NCBI GenBank assembly: GCA_028023455.1
Contig: JAQFVV010013396.1
Coordinates: forward strand, 62,001 to 126,000
Length of the DNA: 64,000 nt
Direction: 5' to 3'
Origin: Epiperipatus broadwayi
Taxonomy: Eukaryota; Onychophora; Udeonychophora; Euonychophora; Peripatidae
Shown here in pieces: positions 1-11,802 of the stretch. The notes beneath the pieces are model-generated. The model saw nothing but the letters and a program-made list of their open reading frames with translations. It did no database searches and was not told the origin of the DNA. The first letter of the stretch is position 1, and every line of letters begins with the position of its first letter. Position numbers and translations under genes: made by a program.

Positions 1-28
1 CAAAGAAATCAAATAACAATAATTCATA

Positions 29-70
29 ATGTTAATTGGACTTAACAAGATGATTACACTACAATATTTG
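29..70 (+). CDS. Exon 1 of a secreted-protein gene (start codon and signal-peptide N-terminus)
   Basis: Two in-frame ATGs lie at 29 and 50, and an in-frame TAA at 20-22 shows translation cannot begin further upstream in this exon. The second ATG has A at -3 and gives a compact signal peptide, so it is a plausible real start; I give the exon from the first ATG as the outer limit. The exon ends at a codon boundary (TTG, 68-70) directly before a GTGAGT donor at 71. Joined to exon 2, the residues read MITLQYL then VLIAITLLPVRYA, a charged-poor hydrophobic stretch ending in small residues, typical of a secretory signal with cleavage near Tyr-Ala/Asn. The 5' UTR and promoter are outside the window or within the first 28 bases. 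Confidence 0.7.
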
Positions 71-160
71 GTGAGTTTTTGTTGTTGTTGTTTAAATGTA
101 TGTTAATTATTTTAGACAACTATTGTTCGATATTAACGATAGCTTTTCTATATTCAACAG
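71..160 (+). other. Phase-0 intron of 90 bp
   Basis: The intron runs from the GTGAGT donor at 71 to a TATTCAACAG acceptor ending at 160. It is T-rich upstream of the acceptor. Splicing joins TTG to GTG with the frame kept and creates a continuous signal peptide, which is good internal support for the intron. Confidence 0.75.
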
Positions 161-447
161 GTGTTAATCGCTATTACGCTCCTGCCAGTTCGTTATGCAA
201 ACTATAATTCATTCAAAGATGCACCCCTAAACAACACGCGTATACGATTCCCGCCAAACTTAAATAGTAAATTAGAAAGAGATAAAGTATATCCTTCTAT
301 CAAATTTAGAGCTCCGATGTCTTTTCTGCCAATGCCGCCCCTAGTATATACGGATTATTTAAAACCTGTCGAAGAACCTATAATTGTTCATTCGAAATAT
401 ATAATTGATACACCGTACTCTAATTATAAAGGAAACGACTATCCTGA
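161..447 (+). CDS. Exon 2: end of signal peptide and N-terminal part of a secreted protein
   Basis: An open frame of 95 codons plus two bases lies between an AACAG acceptor and a perfect GTAAGT donor at 448. Counting from the first ATG, it encodes residues 15 to 109. The first 13 or so residues finish the hydrophobic signal peptide. The rest is polar and rich in Pro, Tyr, Asn and Lys, has no cysteine and one N-glycosylation sequon (Asn-Asn-Thr), and contains a Pro-rich run around FRAPMSFLPMPPLVYTDYL. No conserved enzymatic domain is visible. Base composition is clearly less A+T-rich than the surrounding intron, and the synonymous positions look like real coding DNA. The exon ends in phase 2 (GA of a split codon), which matches exon 3. 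Function is unknown; a peptide-hormone precursor or a secreted matrix protein are both possible. Confidence 0.8.
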
Positions 448-471
448 GTAAGTAAATATATAATGTACTCA

Positions 472-1720
472 AATTAAATTTATAAAAGCTAAAACTATAT
501 ATTGTTTAAGATAAATTATGGAAGTCAAAAATTAATGTGTTGTTAGTATTTACAAACATTAGTGAAATAAATAATTTATATACATATTATTTATTTCCGT
601 GTCGTAAGGAATTTAATAAAATACAAGTGACATTCTTTCATTTTTATCATTCGTATAAGTTATTTATTTGTGCACTTAAGTTGACTTTGCTTTATTATTA
701 GCTTGTTCGATTTTTTCTTCAGTAATTTTATGTGTCAATAAATAACTAGTTGAACAACTTGAAAGAAATGAACTGACCCATAGTGACAAATAGTTCAAGG
801 ACCGTAGGGCCTATGACATAATAAAAAAATTTATGGTGCTGTTCTTGAAATATTAATAAAACAACTTTATGCACATACATAAATTATATATAAACAGATA
901 GATAGAAAACATTATCATTGATTTATGTATGTTGTTTAAAAGTAAAACAGCTTTTTTAAAAATTACTCCAACATTTCTTCATAGTACACTAGTCATCCAG
1001 CCTATCAATTATCTGGTAGTGTGAGCTTGATAAGTTTTCCATTCTTGTTGCATGCTCTAGCTATGAATAGTTAAATAGCCATTTGCTAAGCAATATTGAG
1101 CTGGGTATGGTCTGGCAACTCGTATTCAAAAAAAAGTTCTGAGCCTGCATTAAATGAACTCAAATCCAGCTTGTAGAAATGGCATGCAATTGTGATATTG
1201 CTGCAATACAAAGTCCAATGGCAAGCAGATTTATTAACACTGTCCCTATCACTATGTATTCTACACACACACACACGTGTGTGTAAGCATTATGGCCATA
1301 TTTTATAAAATTATAAAGTAACATTATAGATATTTTATGCTGTTAGAGTTATCCCTAAAAGAAACATTATGTACAGGTTTTGCATTAGTACTGTTTCCAA
1401 TACTGTTTTCAAGATTTTTGGGATGCTTCATAATATGGAAAATTGGTAAATGATTTTTTTTTTAAAGTTGAATTAGAAATATTTGAAATGTTAATCAAGC
1501 AAGGAAATAAGAATATTTGAAAATTGTGTAATCCCTACAAGCCAATTAAACTGTTATATATATATATAACCATAGTAGACATACGTAATAAATAAGAAAA
1601 TGCTTGAATTTGAACAAATTATATTAAATAATTTATTTGGTAAGTCTACCAAGTTTTTTTCCAAAAATATCATATTCATGGCTCAAATTAATAAAATATA
1701 TAATAAATAAAAAAAATTTA
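472..1720. other. A+T-rich intron DNA, nothing identified
   Basis: Only simple A+T-rich sequence is visible, with a short (AC)n/(GT)n stretch at about 1263-1286 that can form a small hairpin. The short open frames here show no family similarity. Confidence 0.6.
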
Positions 1721-1730
1721 AATAAACTAA

Positions 1731-1759
1731 TAACTGAAACACAGGCTTGTTATATACCT
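1731..1759 (+). repeat. 29-bp direct repeat, left copy, flanking a family A element
   Basis: The sequence starting TAACTGAAACACAGGC recurs at 2206-2234 with one mismatch. The two copies bracket a family A repeat, so they may be a long target-site duplication. Confidence 0.6.
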
Positions 1760-1779
1760 GTGGCTATATATATGTAATA

Positions 1780-2202
1780 TAGGGTATATGAGCACAGACT
1801 TTCATACCACCCACCTCTCTCCACTCTATCTAATAACACTGATACACCTAAACACATATATGCTGAAAAGATAAAAAATCACCAATATACGTATTTTATG
1901 CTAAACCAGCAATCATCAGTTGGTCCAGACTATCATCTTTACACACATATATAGTATAAGTGCTCAGATATATATTAAGATAGACTATCCTCATAGTTTA
2001 ATGGACAGGCTTCAATCCACTCCACACTCCAACTCTTCAACCATCCATCCAATTGAAAATCTGATGATGGAATGCTCAAAGGCCACCCTGAGGCCGAGAT
2101 TATTGTCACCCCCATGTTGACCTAAGGTCAATCTGAACCCCACATGTACAGGACATAATCCATTTAATACATATGCAAGGATGGGCAGACATCTCTATAA
2201 TG
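1780..2202 (-). repeat. Dispersed repeat family A, long form, reverse orientation
   Basis: This roughly 420-bp unit is recognisably the reverse complement of sequences at 28560-28985, 43090-43390 and 47880-48340. Shared landmarks are GACTTTCA near one end, ACCAATATA, the block CATCAGTTGGTCCA, the block TTGACCTAAGGTCAA (itself palindromic), and a terminal GATGGGCAGA. No open frame is conserved between copies, so the family is non-coding and non-autonomous. Its end motif resembles a tRNA B box when read on the other strand (GTTCAAATCCC in better-preserved copies). Confidence 0.65.
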
Positions 2203-2205
2203 TAA

Positions 2206-2234
2206 TAACTGAAACACAAGCTTGTTATATACCT
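2206..2234 (+). repeat. 29-bp direct repeat, right copy
   Basis: This matches 1731-1759 at 28 of 29 positions by eye and lies directly at the right edge of the family A copy. Confidence 0.6.
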
Positions 2235-2545
2235 AAATAAACTGTTAAGCTTTAAGACATAAAGCTATATATAATATCTATTGAATGTTATATTAGTATT
2301 TTATTTGTTTTTGAAAAGATGATACTTGCAAATTTAAAATAAAATTTTTTTTTAATATTTTAAGTAAAACAATCTTTAAAGACATTTCCACTAGTCCTTA
2401 TAGAAACAAGTATTTGCCAATTGCAAGATTCTTTAGTTTGAGTAATTTTCTATTTTTGTTTTATTCCCTAGCTAACATTAGCTAGATGCCCATTTACTAA
2501 CTAGTAATTTTTTAATTAGTAAATAAATAAATAAAAAACAGCCAA

Positions 2546-2617
2546 GCATTGGTGGCCGAGTGGTTAGCACAGCTGTCTTACAAGCAGTTGTCCTGGGGTT
2601 CTTTTCCCGGCCAATGC
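2546..2617 (+). repeat. Retroposed tRNA-like sequence (SINE-like), copy 1
   Basis: The 72-nt sequence folds as a near-complete tRNA cloverleaf. A perfect 7-bp acceptor stem pairs GCATTGG with CCAATGC, there is a D-arm/A-box region TGGCCGAGTGG, a 5-bp anticodon stem with loop CTTACAA (anticodon TAC), and a T-arm with the B-box-like block GGGTTCTTTTCCC. It is flanked on both sides by A-rich direct repeats ending in AAATAAATAAAAAAC (about 2521-2539 and 2631-2653), as expected of a retroposed copy with target duplication. Related copies at 29802 and 57882 carry different anticodons, so this is a tRNA-derived repeat and unlikely to be a functional tRNA gene. The non-standard D-arm supports that view. 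Confidence 0.7.
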
Positions 2618-2654
2618 TTTGACACATTAAAAATAAATAAATAAATAAAAAACT

Positions 2655-3400
2655 TCTATTCAGGAACTGAAAGTTTTCTCATATCTACTTCAAATCCCTA
2701 GGTTGTTGGCATGTCATGATGTGCTATGTTTTTACCATGAGACTTTCCCAAAGCATGTGTATATAATTATTAAAGAAACAATCTTATATTCAAAATTAAT
2801 AACATAGGCATTTTTATCATTGGGTTATCTAATTTATATTTTTGTTTGATGGAAAGAAATTACAACATATTTTTTATATTTTTATATTTATTTTTGTGTG
2901 GATAAAGATGGTTGATCCTGAACTTACTTGCTAACATTATTATGTAATTAGCAATGTCTGTATGTGCCAATATTGAAAAGAAAACCATTAAATTGTGGGT
3001 TTTACATAATTCTTTGAAAATCTATAAGAATAAGTATTACTATGGACTCAGTACTCACAGAGTATGATAAACATTCCTTTTAATAAAAGCCTTTTTTTTT
3101 ATTTTAATTTTTACATTCATCACAACAATTCATATTTGATTAATGCAAATTAGTTGTCATTATCTTCTAGATATTAATAACTAGATATTATAAACTCATT
3201 ATAATCAAGTAGTAAGAAATTATAATAGTTAATATTTCAAACTTTATATTGTACTGAGCATGCTTTTTTGCAGACTACTGCCAGAATTATAGTGCTGTTT
3301 TATTTAGCAGTTGAAAATTACATCTATATATGGATGCAATTTATTATGTAAATGGGGCATTTAGATATTCCATTTGTTTACAATGGCAAGCATGACTGTT
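2655..3400. other. A+T-rich intron DNA, nothing identified
   Basis: No repeat border, conserved motif or plausible exon is visible here. Confidence 0.5.
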
Positions 3401-3404
3401 TTTA

Positions 3405-3830
3405 TTGATTGCATTTGAATCCTTTGCAATTGGCCATGCTTCTTTGTATTTTCATTTTCTATTATTTTTTTAGCACAAACCATGTTCACATTAGTAGGAC
3501 TGAAAGTATGACCTGTAGCAAACTTGTGATCAAGGAAGATCTCACCATTTTGTTTTCCTCTATTGTATGAATATGTTGTGTTCGGTGATTCTTGTAAATC
3601 TATTCAGCCATGATTCTCCATAATACACTTATTATAAAATGGGACACTACATGCAATTTTGTAAACTACATGAGAGGTTTGCTCTGATGATATTTTGTCT
3701 TTTTAATTATTTAACAAGTTATTTAGTGATGGAAATGATTTAAAGCTGACCTTATAAATTGTCAGCACATATATTCCTTAGTTTTTTTTTGCTGTTTTAG
3801 AGATATATGAAAAGCTTACGCATAATTTTA
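3405..3830 (+). mobile_element. Penelope-like element fragment, left inverted arm
   Basis: About 425 bp that reappears inverted at 4265-4710 with frequent substitutions and small gaps. Landmarks shared with the reverse complement of the right arm include CCTTTGCAATTGG, CACATTAGTAG, GAACTGAAAGTAT (GGACTGAAAGTAT here), GATCAAGGAAGAT and TATTTTGTCTTTT. It has many stops in all frames and is a dead copy. Assignment to a Penelope-like element rests on the right arm and the adjoining RT motif. Confidence 0.5.
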
Positions 3831-3999
3831 TTTTTATTTAAATTAGTGTAGAATTTTCCAATTGTTCTTATTAGCATATTTTGATTATAACTGTGATTTG
3901 TGAGGTCATTGATGTGTAGATATTATTCTTCCTATCAATCTAATACTTGCATACATTCATGTTTCTGTGTAAAAAATATTTCAAATTTGCAAGGTTAGG

Positions 4000-4710
4000 T
4001 TCTAAAGGGACACTTGATTAGGAATGAATATTTCTTCTTACTTGAATAAGTTTTAGATTCATTTTGAAATCAAGCTGTTGATTGTTTACTTGGATGTATT
4101 GGTCCACAGAATTGATACCATAATTTTTATCTTCCATTTCTACGGGTCATTGTAGAGGCAATAGATTTTCAAGATCCAGATATGTATTATTAATATGGGT
4201 TTCAGATGTGCATATAAAATGTTATCAACATATCTCATATAAATCTCATTAGACAAAAAAACTAAATATTTGGGGACAATAATGTGCCAAAGGCATGGAT
4301 AAGCCTTCCATACATCTCTAAAATAGCAACAAAACTAAGGCATATATGTTCTGACATTATAAGATCAGCTTTGGATTATCTCCATAACTAATACCTTGTT
4401 AAATAATTCAAAAGACAAAATACCATCAAAGCACATCCCTCAAATTGTTTACAAAATTACATGCAGTGCATATTTTGTAATTCTGTATATTATGAAGAAT
4501 TGCAGGAAAATAGATCAATGTGGATTACCCAGCATAATTATACAACATAGAAAAACAAAATAATGAATATAATGCAATCTTCCTTGATCATGGGCTATGG
4601 ATTATACTTTCAGTTCTACTAATGTGAGGAAAGTTTGTGTTGAAAGAGATAATAGAACATGAAAATACAAAAAAGTATGGACAATTGTAAAGGATTAAAT
4701 TGAGTGCCAG
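4000..4710 (-). mobile_element. Decayed Penelope-like element with reverse-transcriptase trace
   Basis: On the - strand a short frame reads EIYMRYVDNILYAHL (about 4205-4250). This is the position and style of the catalytic YVDD motif of a reverse transcriptase, here with Asn in place of the second Asp (4221-4232). About 50 bases upstream, in another frame, GLSMPLAHYCPQIF resembles the GLPMGSPLSPILAN motif that precedes YVDD in Penelope-like RTs. Frameshifts and stops break the frame everywhere. The 4265-4710 part is the inverted partner of 3405-3830. The order of motifs and the similarity to the better-preserved fragment near 50.4 kb support the family call, but LINE origin is not excluded. 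Confidence 0.5.
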
Positions 4711-4729
4711 AAGTTCCAAAACTGGAATC

Positions 4730-5380
4730 AATCTGCTGTCACACTAGATTACAGGATATAAAAGATTTTGTTTAGAAATAAGACTTTAGTACAGTGATAG
4801 AATTTTATACTCAAAGCTAAGTGAATTGTCTAGCACTTTAAGTGCTTAAAGTCACATGAAATATTTTTTAACAGGATTACATTATTTTTATTTGAAAACA
4901 TGTTTAGATTTAGGAATTTTTAGGGAAACACATTTGCTTCTATAATATATAATGATAGATAAATATCCAAAGTCACTTTATATACATGTATACATAGAAA
5001 TGAATAGTATACAATAATTATGTAAAACAAATATATTTATATTAAATTATAGTAAATGATATATGTGCCAGTGTTTGAATTAAATTTTTAACCCTTCTGT
5101 AATTTAATAAATTTTAATTGTTGCTATAAAAATTGAAATACAAATAAAAATTCAAATATAATTTAATAATTGTAGAAGAATATTGAAATAGGTATGTTTG
5201 ACAATATATGAAGAGCTAAAAATAAACTGAATGAATTCAAATTCAAACAAGACTATATAGTCTTTAGAGTTTTTTTAAATTAACTTTGGATTTATTAACT
5301 CTCACTTTCTTAACTATTATCATATATTTTATAAGTTTTAAACTAGATAGGACTACTATTATAATATATATGTAACAGCT
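4730..5380. other. A+T-rich intron DNA, nothing identified
   Basis: There are no recognisable motifs beyond short A/T runs. Confidence 0.5.
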
Positions 5381-5459
5381 AGATCACCATCCACAGTAGT
5401 GGATTCCAGATCCTATGAATAATCTGAATATATGGATAGTGTATATAACATTTATTCTA

Positions 5460-7305
5460 AACACATTTATAGTTGTTATATATATATATCCATTATCTAT
5501 ATATTCTAAGTTAATATGCATATCCTTTATGTATATATCATATTTAGTATGTGTACATAGTAATTTAGGTGTGTAATAAATCTTTAACATTCCATAATTT
5601 TATAATGTATTATTATGTTTTTGACCAATTCACCCCCTGGTGAATTTTTCTGCAATTATTATATATTAAATTGTGCATTTTTCTGTATATTTTATTATAT
5701 AAAAATTTAGTTCAAAAAATTACGATAGATGGTGGAAAATTAAAAAAAAATGCCCTTACAATAGACAAGCCCTGCCCAGACATGTTCAGCTATTGTGCCA
5801 TGGACAGGTGGTAAAATATTCAGCATATTAATATATTGTTTAAAGAAAATAGTCCCAGTAACCAAAAACATATTTATTTGCAAATTTAATACAGTTTTAG
5901 ATATTTTTTATAATAATTTACACTGTATTAATTAGATATCAAGAAATATAAATTATTAATAACTTATTTTGACTGGAAATACTTTATTTTCAAAAATATA
6001 ATGTTATATTAGCAACTAACATGAATATGGCCTGAAGCAATTTACAAGCTTAACTTCTATGTAAGCAGTCTAATTATACTTACGAGTATGAAAATATAGC
6101 AATTTTGCAATAAATATTCAAAACTTTTAAACTTTTAAAGCATAATTCATTTAGATATAAGACAAATAAATAAACATTCATTTACATTTTTAAAAATAAG
6201 AAATAAGGACAATTTCATTGATTTTGAAAAATTAAAAATAATCTTTCAGAAATGATGACATGTAAATTTTTTGTTTTGATTATGATCTCATTTTTTTAAT
6301 ATTTATAGAAACAAAATGTGAATGTTTAAAATTTATTTCAGTAGTCAATAAAAATATCTATCAAATGAAGTCAATTTTATTATTTTCTGATAAGCAATAA
6401 TGATTTATTCATATATTTTACATTGATGTGTGAGACAAAGAAAAATGTCAGAAAATGCTGAGATGTTTGAGTCTACACTGCACTAAGAAAGGGTTAAGTG
6501 ACTAAAAATATGAAAATATTCTGAAAAGTGTCTTTTGAGATTATTGTTTTTGATTGGAAATTTTTATTTTTAAAAAACAACTGTTTACCAAAACTATATT
6601 ATAAATGAACTTCACTTAATATGTATGACTACTTTAAATTGATTTGACACTTATAGTTTATATATATCATTAGATAATGCTGCATTAAGATAATACATAT
6701 AATCTTTATGTATATATTTAGTATGTGTACATAATTATATATGTGTATATTAAAGCATTAATTTAAAATATGATGATATCTTTATTGAAAAGTGTTTAAA
6801 ATCTTTTCTTTTTATTTGCAATTTTTTTTTTTAAAATCTTAACAAACTATATTGTAAACTTTATTTTAACTTAAATGAAGATTACAATTGAAACCAAAAA
6901 AATATATGCATTACTTAAAACATATTGAAGTTCTAAGAACTATTTTAAAATTTGATGTCAAAGTATTCAAAATTTTCCCACCCAGTGTTTTATATATAAG
7001 AAACTAGGTCAACTATCTAAAATATTATAATGCCCTAATATTTTGATAGTGATTTTAAAAAAATGAACAAAGATTCAAAAATTATATTGATTTTAAATCT
7101 ATTAAACCTTGATTTTAAAATGTTATAATTTTAAATTGAAACAAAAAAAAATCTCCATACCATCCTATCACCAACCTTACTTAAAACATATAAAGTTCTA
7201 AAAATAAATTGTACATTTGATATCAAAATTTTCAAAATTTCCCCCAGTGGTCCAGAACTAAAAAACTAGATTGCTTACCTAAAATATTATAATCCCTTAT
7301 TGCTT
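5460..7305 (+). repeat. Dispersed A+T-rich repeat family C, several units
   Basis: The block CATATTTAGTATGTGTACATA occurs around 5545, its close variant around 6720, and two related blocks near 45290 and 45520. A second block containing CTTACTTAAAACATAT, AAGTTCTAA and CCTAAAATATTATAAT occurs at about 6913-7030, 7178-7305 and 45690-45800. The copies are diverged and partly tandem. No coding capacity is conserved, and the ends are not sharp enough to call terminal repeats or target duplications. Confidence 0.5.
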
Positions 7306-7309
7306 TGCC

Positions 7310-10300
7310 TATTATTTCTTTCTTATGTGCCAAATTTCTATCAATTTTATTAAATTTAATTTTATTAAATCATGATTTTTAAATTTTTATTTTAACATAA
7401 GTAATAAAAGTGACTACAATACTTTGCAAACAAATATACAAATGAAAAAATGAATGTTGTAACTTTAAAAGCATTTAAAAAGCTAATAAAATATTAATTT
7501 ATAAACATGTACTAAAATTCTTTATATTACATATGTATGAGATTTAATTTGCTTGGAACATAAGTAAAATTGCCTTTGTAATTTAAAAATTGGAAATATA
7601 TAATATAAAGAATTTTAGGAGGTGAATTTCAAAAGTCACAATATAAAAAGAAAATACAATTTTAAAAACAATTATTGCAAACTATAAGTTAATTTTCTTG
7701 CAGAATATAAATAAAACACAAAAATTATAATTATTTAATACAAAATCAAAAAAGATCAATTTAATTTAAAGATAAATAGTAATATATTTTTAAATTACAT
7801 TACAACATAGATGTAGAGATAGGATGAATTAAAAAAAATAAAAATAATTTTTGAAATTTTATTTAAAAAAAGAAAGATTATCTTCTAACACAAATGATTA
7901 CTGTATATATGTTTCTAAAGTTCAATTCAAAAGATTTAGCTCAGCAAAAGTGCACCATTTTAAAAAACAATATAAAAAAAAATTAAGGAAAAGTAATATA
8001 GAGTAATAATAAAATAAAAAATGAATTATTAAAAAAAAAGTTGAAAGAACTAAATAAATGTAATTTAAAAAGAGAGAAAATGCTTCATACTAGAATTGAC
8101 TGCTGTTTAAAAATACATATAGACAAAATCGATTTTTCATGGAGCAGTGTGGTTTAAGATTTATTACTAGCTTGAAAGTGTGTGTTAGAAATATGATTTT
8201 ATTTGGTTCCAAATATTAATTAGATGTGTCTGTCAATTTATTACATATATATATACACAATTATTTTTGATAGCTTATTTACATTTTTTTTTACAAAAAA
8301 GATATTTTTTTTATTTATAAAATATCACATTGGCACAGAAATTGACAACTACATTTTTACTTTTTTTAAAAGATAATAAAAAACAACATGACATAGAGTT
8401 GATTTTGACCTTTAATAGTTGTATGAATAGCATGTATCTTTCAGTGTAATATGTGGGAGTATTTGATGCTTGATTTTTTTCTGCACATTCTAAAATAATA
8501 TGCTGTTGACCACTGTGATTAGTCTTCACTAATATTTATATTCCTGTTTCCTGCTAAAATACTAATAAGACTGTAAAAAAATATATTAATATAAGAATGT
8601 AAGGCCAAAATAGAAGTATAATTAAAAAGATCATATATATATATCCCCCTTATAAAGATTAAGTTAAAAAATAACAATGAATACCAAAATGCAGCAACAA
8701 GAATCTTTTTATAAATATTACAATTTCATTGCGTCATGTACAAAGCTAGAAACTTTTGTTATATCACTTAGCATAAAAGCATTTAACTAAATATGATCAT
8801 CTACCAAAGAAATAATTGTGTTTTAAAAATAGACTAGATTAAAAGCTTGGAGAAATTCATCTGATACATATGTAAGTGTGTGTGTATAATGTTTATGCTG
8901 CACTCATATGTGTAACAAAGTTGTGCATATATGTGAATTTGCTTTATGAAGTATATGATATTTTATAATAAATAACATTTCCAGTTTCTAGTTTAGCTTA
9001 ATATATTTTTAATGCTGAGAACAGCTATGATTATGGTGCTCAATTCTATTATAAAATATCATCTACTTCATAAACAATAAACACATATATATCACAAATT
9101 ATATATATATATTATTGTAACAGGTCGAACTCTTCTCATAGTGATGTTTATATGTGATCATGCCCAATATGTAATATGTAATGGGCCGGATGCTTCCACA
9201 AGAGAAAAGGAGTTCATCTTACTATGGTCTTCTGATAGCATGCTGTTAATGGTGCCGTGAAATGCATAAACCTATGATTGTATTTATCTCCAAAGGGTTC
9301 ATTATATGTCTACTCATTAAACCTAGATGCAATTTGGGCTAATTCATCCACATCTCATTTCCCTTTTTGGTTCCATTATGCCTTGATATTCAAACTCATA
9401 GGTCCTCTCTTCAGGGGTGAACCTGCACAAGTTAACAACTACTGCACCTCTATATAGGTTACAAATGATTTATATACCCACCAAAAACTTTCCACCATTA
9501 TTACATATAGAATGAGATATGTGTAAATATATTTCCAACTACATCTTAATTAGTGAATGCAGGGTTGTTTTAATAAATTTGAGACCAATTCGATATAAAT
9601 AAGTGCTATAACATTTTATTATGTAATGAAATAGAATAAAATAAAAATATTTCAAAACATTTTAACAATAGTAAATAATTTAATTGGCTGTGTCAAGGTT
9701 GGATTTCTACTATACTGATACTGAATCTAATTAAAATTTTCATGCCTGACCCAATGGTAAAAGTTCATGACTTGGCACCAATTATTTAAAAAGCAAAAAA
9801 TATATATAAATTTTAGATGACTGTGAAGCTAACTAGCTAATTTAAATTATTATGCTGGTACATTTGCTATAACATCATCATCCAATCCAGGTTAATTATA
9901 TTCAATTCTTTTGGAACCCTATCCATATGTAAATCCCTACTATAAATAGAAAAATCATTCACACAGGAAGATTAATCATTCATACTGAAAAAATTAACAT
10001 ATTACAGTTATTAATTAACAATAAACAAATAACATAAACTTTGTCTTGTAATAAGTGCAAGCATTTAATATGGGATAATATTACAAATCTTACCTTTTAT
10101 TCCACATCATGATGATCATTGTCAAGTTGCTAGCTGATCTAAATTTTATTTATAACCAAAAAATATTCAAATAAGCCTAACCATCTCCTCTCTTATTGCT
10201 ACTGCCTACACATATAATTGACTCTTTCAAAATGTAGCTGTTTTGGCTTCACAAGCATGGAAATAAAAAATAAACAAGTATATACATAGTAATGAAACAT

Positions 10301-11175
10301 AAAAAATTAAGATTTCTATAAAATCATCTTGATTACTGTTATCCATGAGTTTGGCAACAATGTCCTTTATATATACAGTCTATAATTTCCATATGAATCT
10401 TCTTAGATAAAAATTGATTCTTTGCTGGAGTTTCTATCTAAACATACTCATAACAGTACAGCCTCAATCTCCTGTCAATGTTTCTCTTGATTCACGTGAG
10501 ACATTTGATATAGAATGATAAGTGTTTCTTTAGGCTTTAGAAGAGTAGACTAGCGAGGTTATCATGCTTCCATGGTTAGAATTAGTGATATTCAATCTCT
10601 ATGTCACTTATCATTTATCCAGAATACATCATACAGCACTTTTAATATACATAAATTTTATTCCATTTCAGTTTAGCATTTAGTAGCTTTACATGCAAAA
10701 CAAATCACTTTCTTGTAAACACATACATTGTGTCCCATGAGATCAATCCATTTTAATATATACATATATATGTAAATGCAGTCAACACTAAAACAATACC
10801 AATAATAATCAACAATCTCAATCTGTGTGTATATATAAACTTAAACCTTTGTGAAATATAAAATTATATTTCATAAAGAATGTATGGGTAATTAGTAATG
10901 TGTACAACAGTAAACTTAAAAAAAATTGCAAACTAAGCATTTGATGCAGAAAATGTTTATCAAAGTAGATTTCAATTTATTATCATAAAAATATATAATA
11001 AAAAACTTTAACTGTAGTGAAATGTAAAATTTACACTCTGCATTAAAAGTCTGATTTGGCATTTTTTTAAAGTTTATCACTATTATTTACTAATTACTTT
11101 CACATTCTTATGACATATATAATGCTTTTAAAAAACATTTATTGATGGGAGAGTGCATGCCAATTTTTTTATGAA
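7310..11175. other. Long A+T-rich stretch with one less A+T-rich segment
   Basis: Mostly A/T-rich sequence with short (TA)n tracts, for example near 8636 and 9100. The segment 9121-9450 is noticeably richer in G and C. Near 9386-9430 it shows a weak likeness (CTCATAGGTCC, CTCTTCAGGGG) to the family B core, so it may be an old transposon fragment. No exon or RNA gene is supported. Confidence 0.45.
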
Positions 11176-11178
11176 TAT

Positions 11179-11202
11179 AATTATATATATATATATATAT
11201 AA
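11179..11202. repeat. (TA)n microsatellite at the edge of a palindrome
   Basis: An uninterrupted TA tract lies left of the 11236-11558 palindrome, and a further A/T-alternating tract lies right of it near 11560-11576. This suggests insertion into TA-rich DNA. Confidence 0.8.
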
Positions 11203-11235
11203 AGCAAAATAAATGTCCGCTAATATCAATAATAC

Positions 11236-11558
11236 AATAACGAAACTTAAATATATTCCAAAACAATTTATAATACAATATAAATAAAAACTCAATAAAA
11301 ACTCATAAAGAAATATTTTCGATTATATTCATAATCATTTTCAACTCAACTTTCAAAATGGAATCATCTATTACCAACCGGAAACACATGCGACATGTGT
11401 TTCCGGTTGGTAATAGATGATTCCATTTTGAAAGTTGAGTTGAAAATGATTATGAATATAATCGAAAATATTTCTTTATGAGTTTTTATTGAGTTTTTAT
11501 TTATATTGTATTATAAATTGTTTACCGTTGTTTTGGAATATATTTAAGCTTCGTTATT
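11236..11558. mobile_element. Near-perfect long palindrome (fold-back / MITE-like element)
   Basis: The axis is at about 11392, with a 3-base loop (CGA, 11391-11393). The inner 125 or so bases of each arm match almost base for base, including CGGAAACACATG/CATGTGTTTCCG, TCAACTCAAC/GTTGAGTTGA and AAAACTCAAT/ATTGAGTTTT. Outside that, the right arm has an extra block of about 10 bases (around ACCGTTG) absent from the left. The outermost matched bases are AATAACGAA.CTTAAATATATTCC. There is no open frame. A Tc1/mariner- or fold-back-derived MITE in TA-rich DNA is the best guess. The asymmetric 10-bp block argues against a pure read-foldback artefact. Confidence 0.75.
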
Positions 11559-11802
11559 ATATAGATATATATATAATGTTTTGAAACATTTATTGGCATC
11601 AAAGTGAATGTCAATTTTCTAGTGCATATGTGAAGAGTTCTTTTCTTCTGCAATATTAAATAATAACTTCACTTGAAATTAAGTGCCATGCAAATTGAGC
11701 AGAGATGATTAAACTTCACCCAGCTATGAAATAATCAAACAAATCTATTATATAATTAGTAAATTAAAGAATAGAGCAAACCATCTGGTCATTATACTTT
11801 TC

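Noticed and set aside
2546-2617. Functional tRNA-Val gene
   Set aside because: The D-arm is non-standard, sibling copies have other anticodons, and direct repeats flank it, all pointing to a retroposed repeat.
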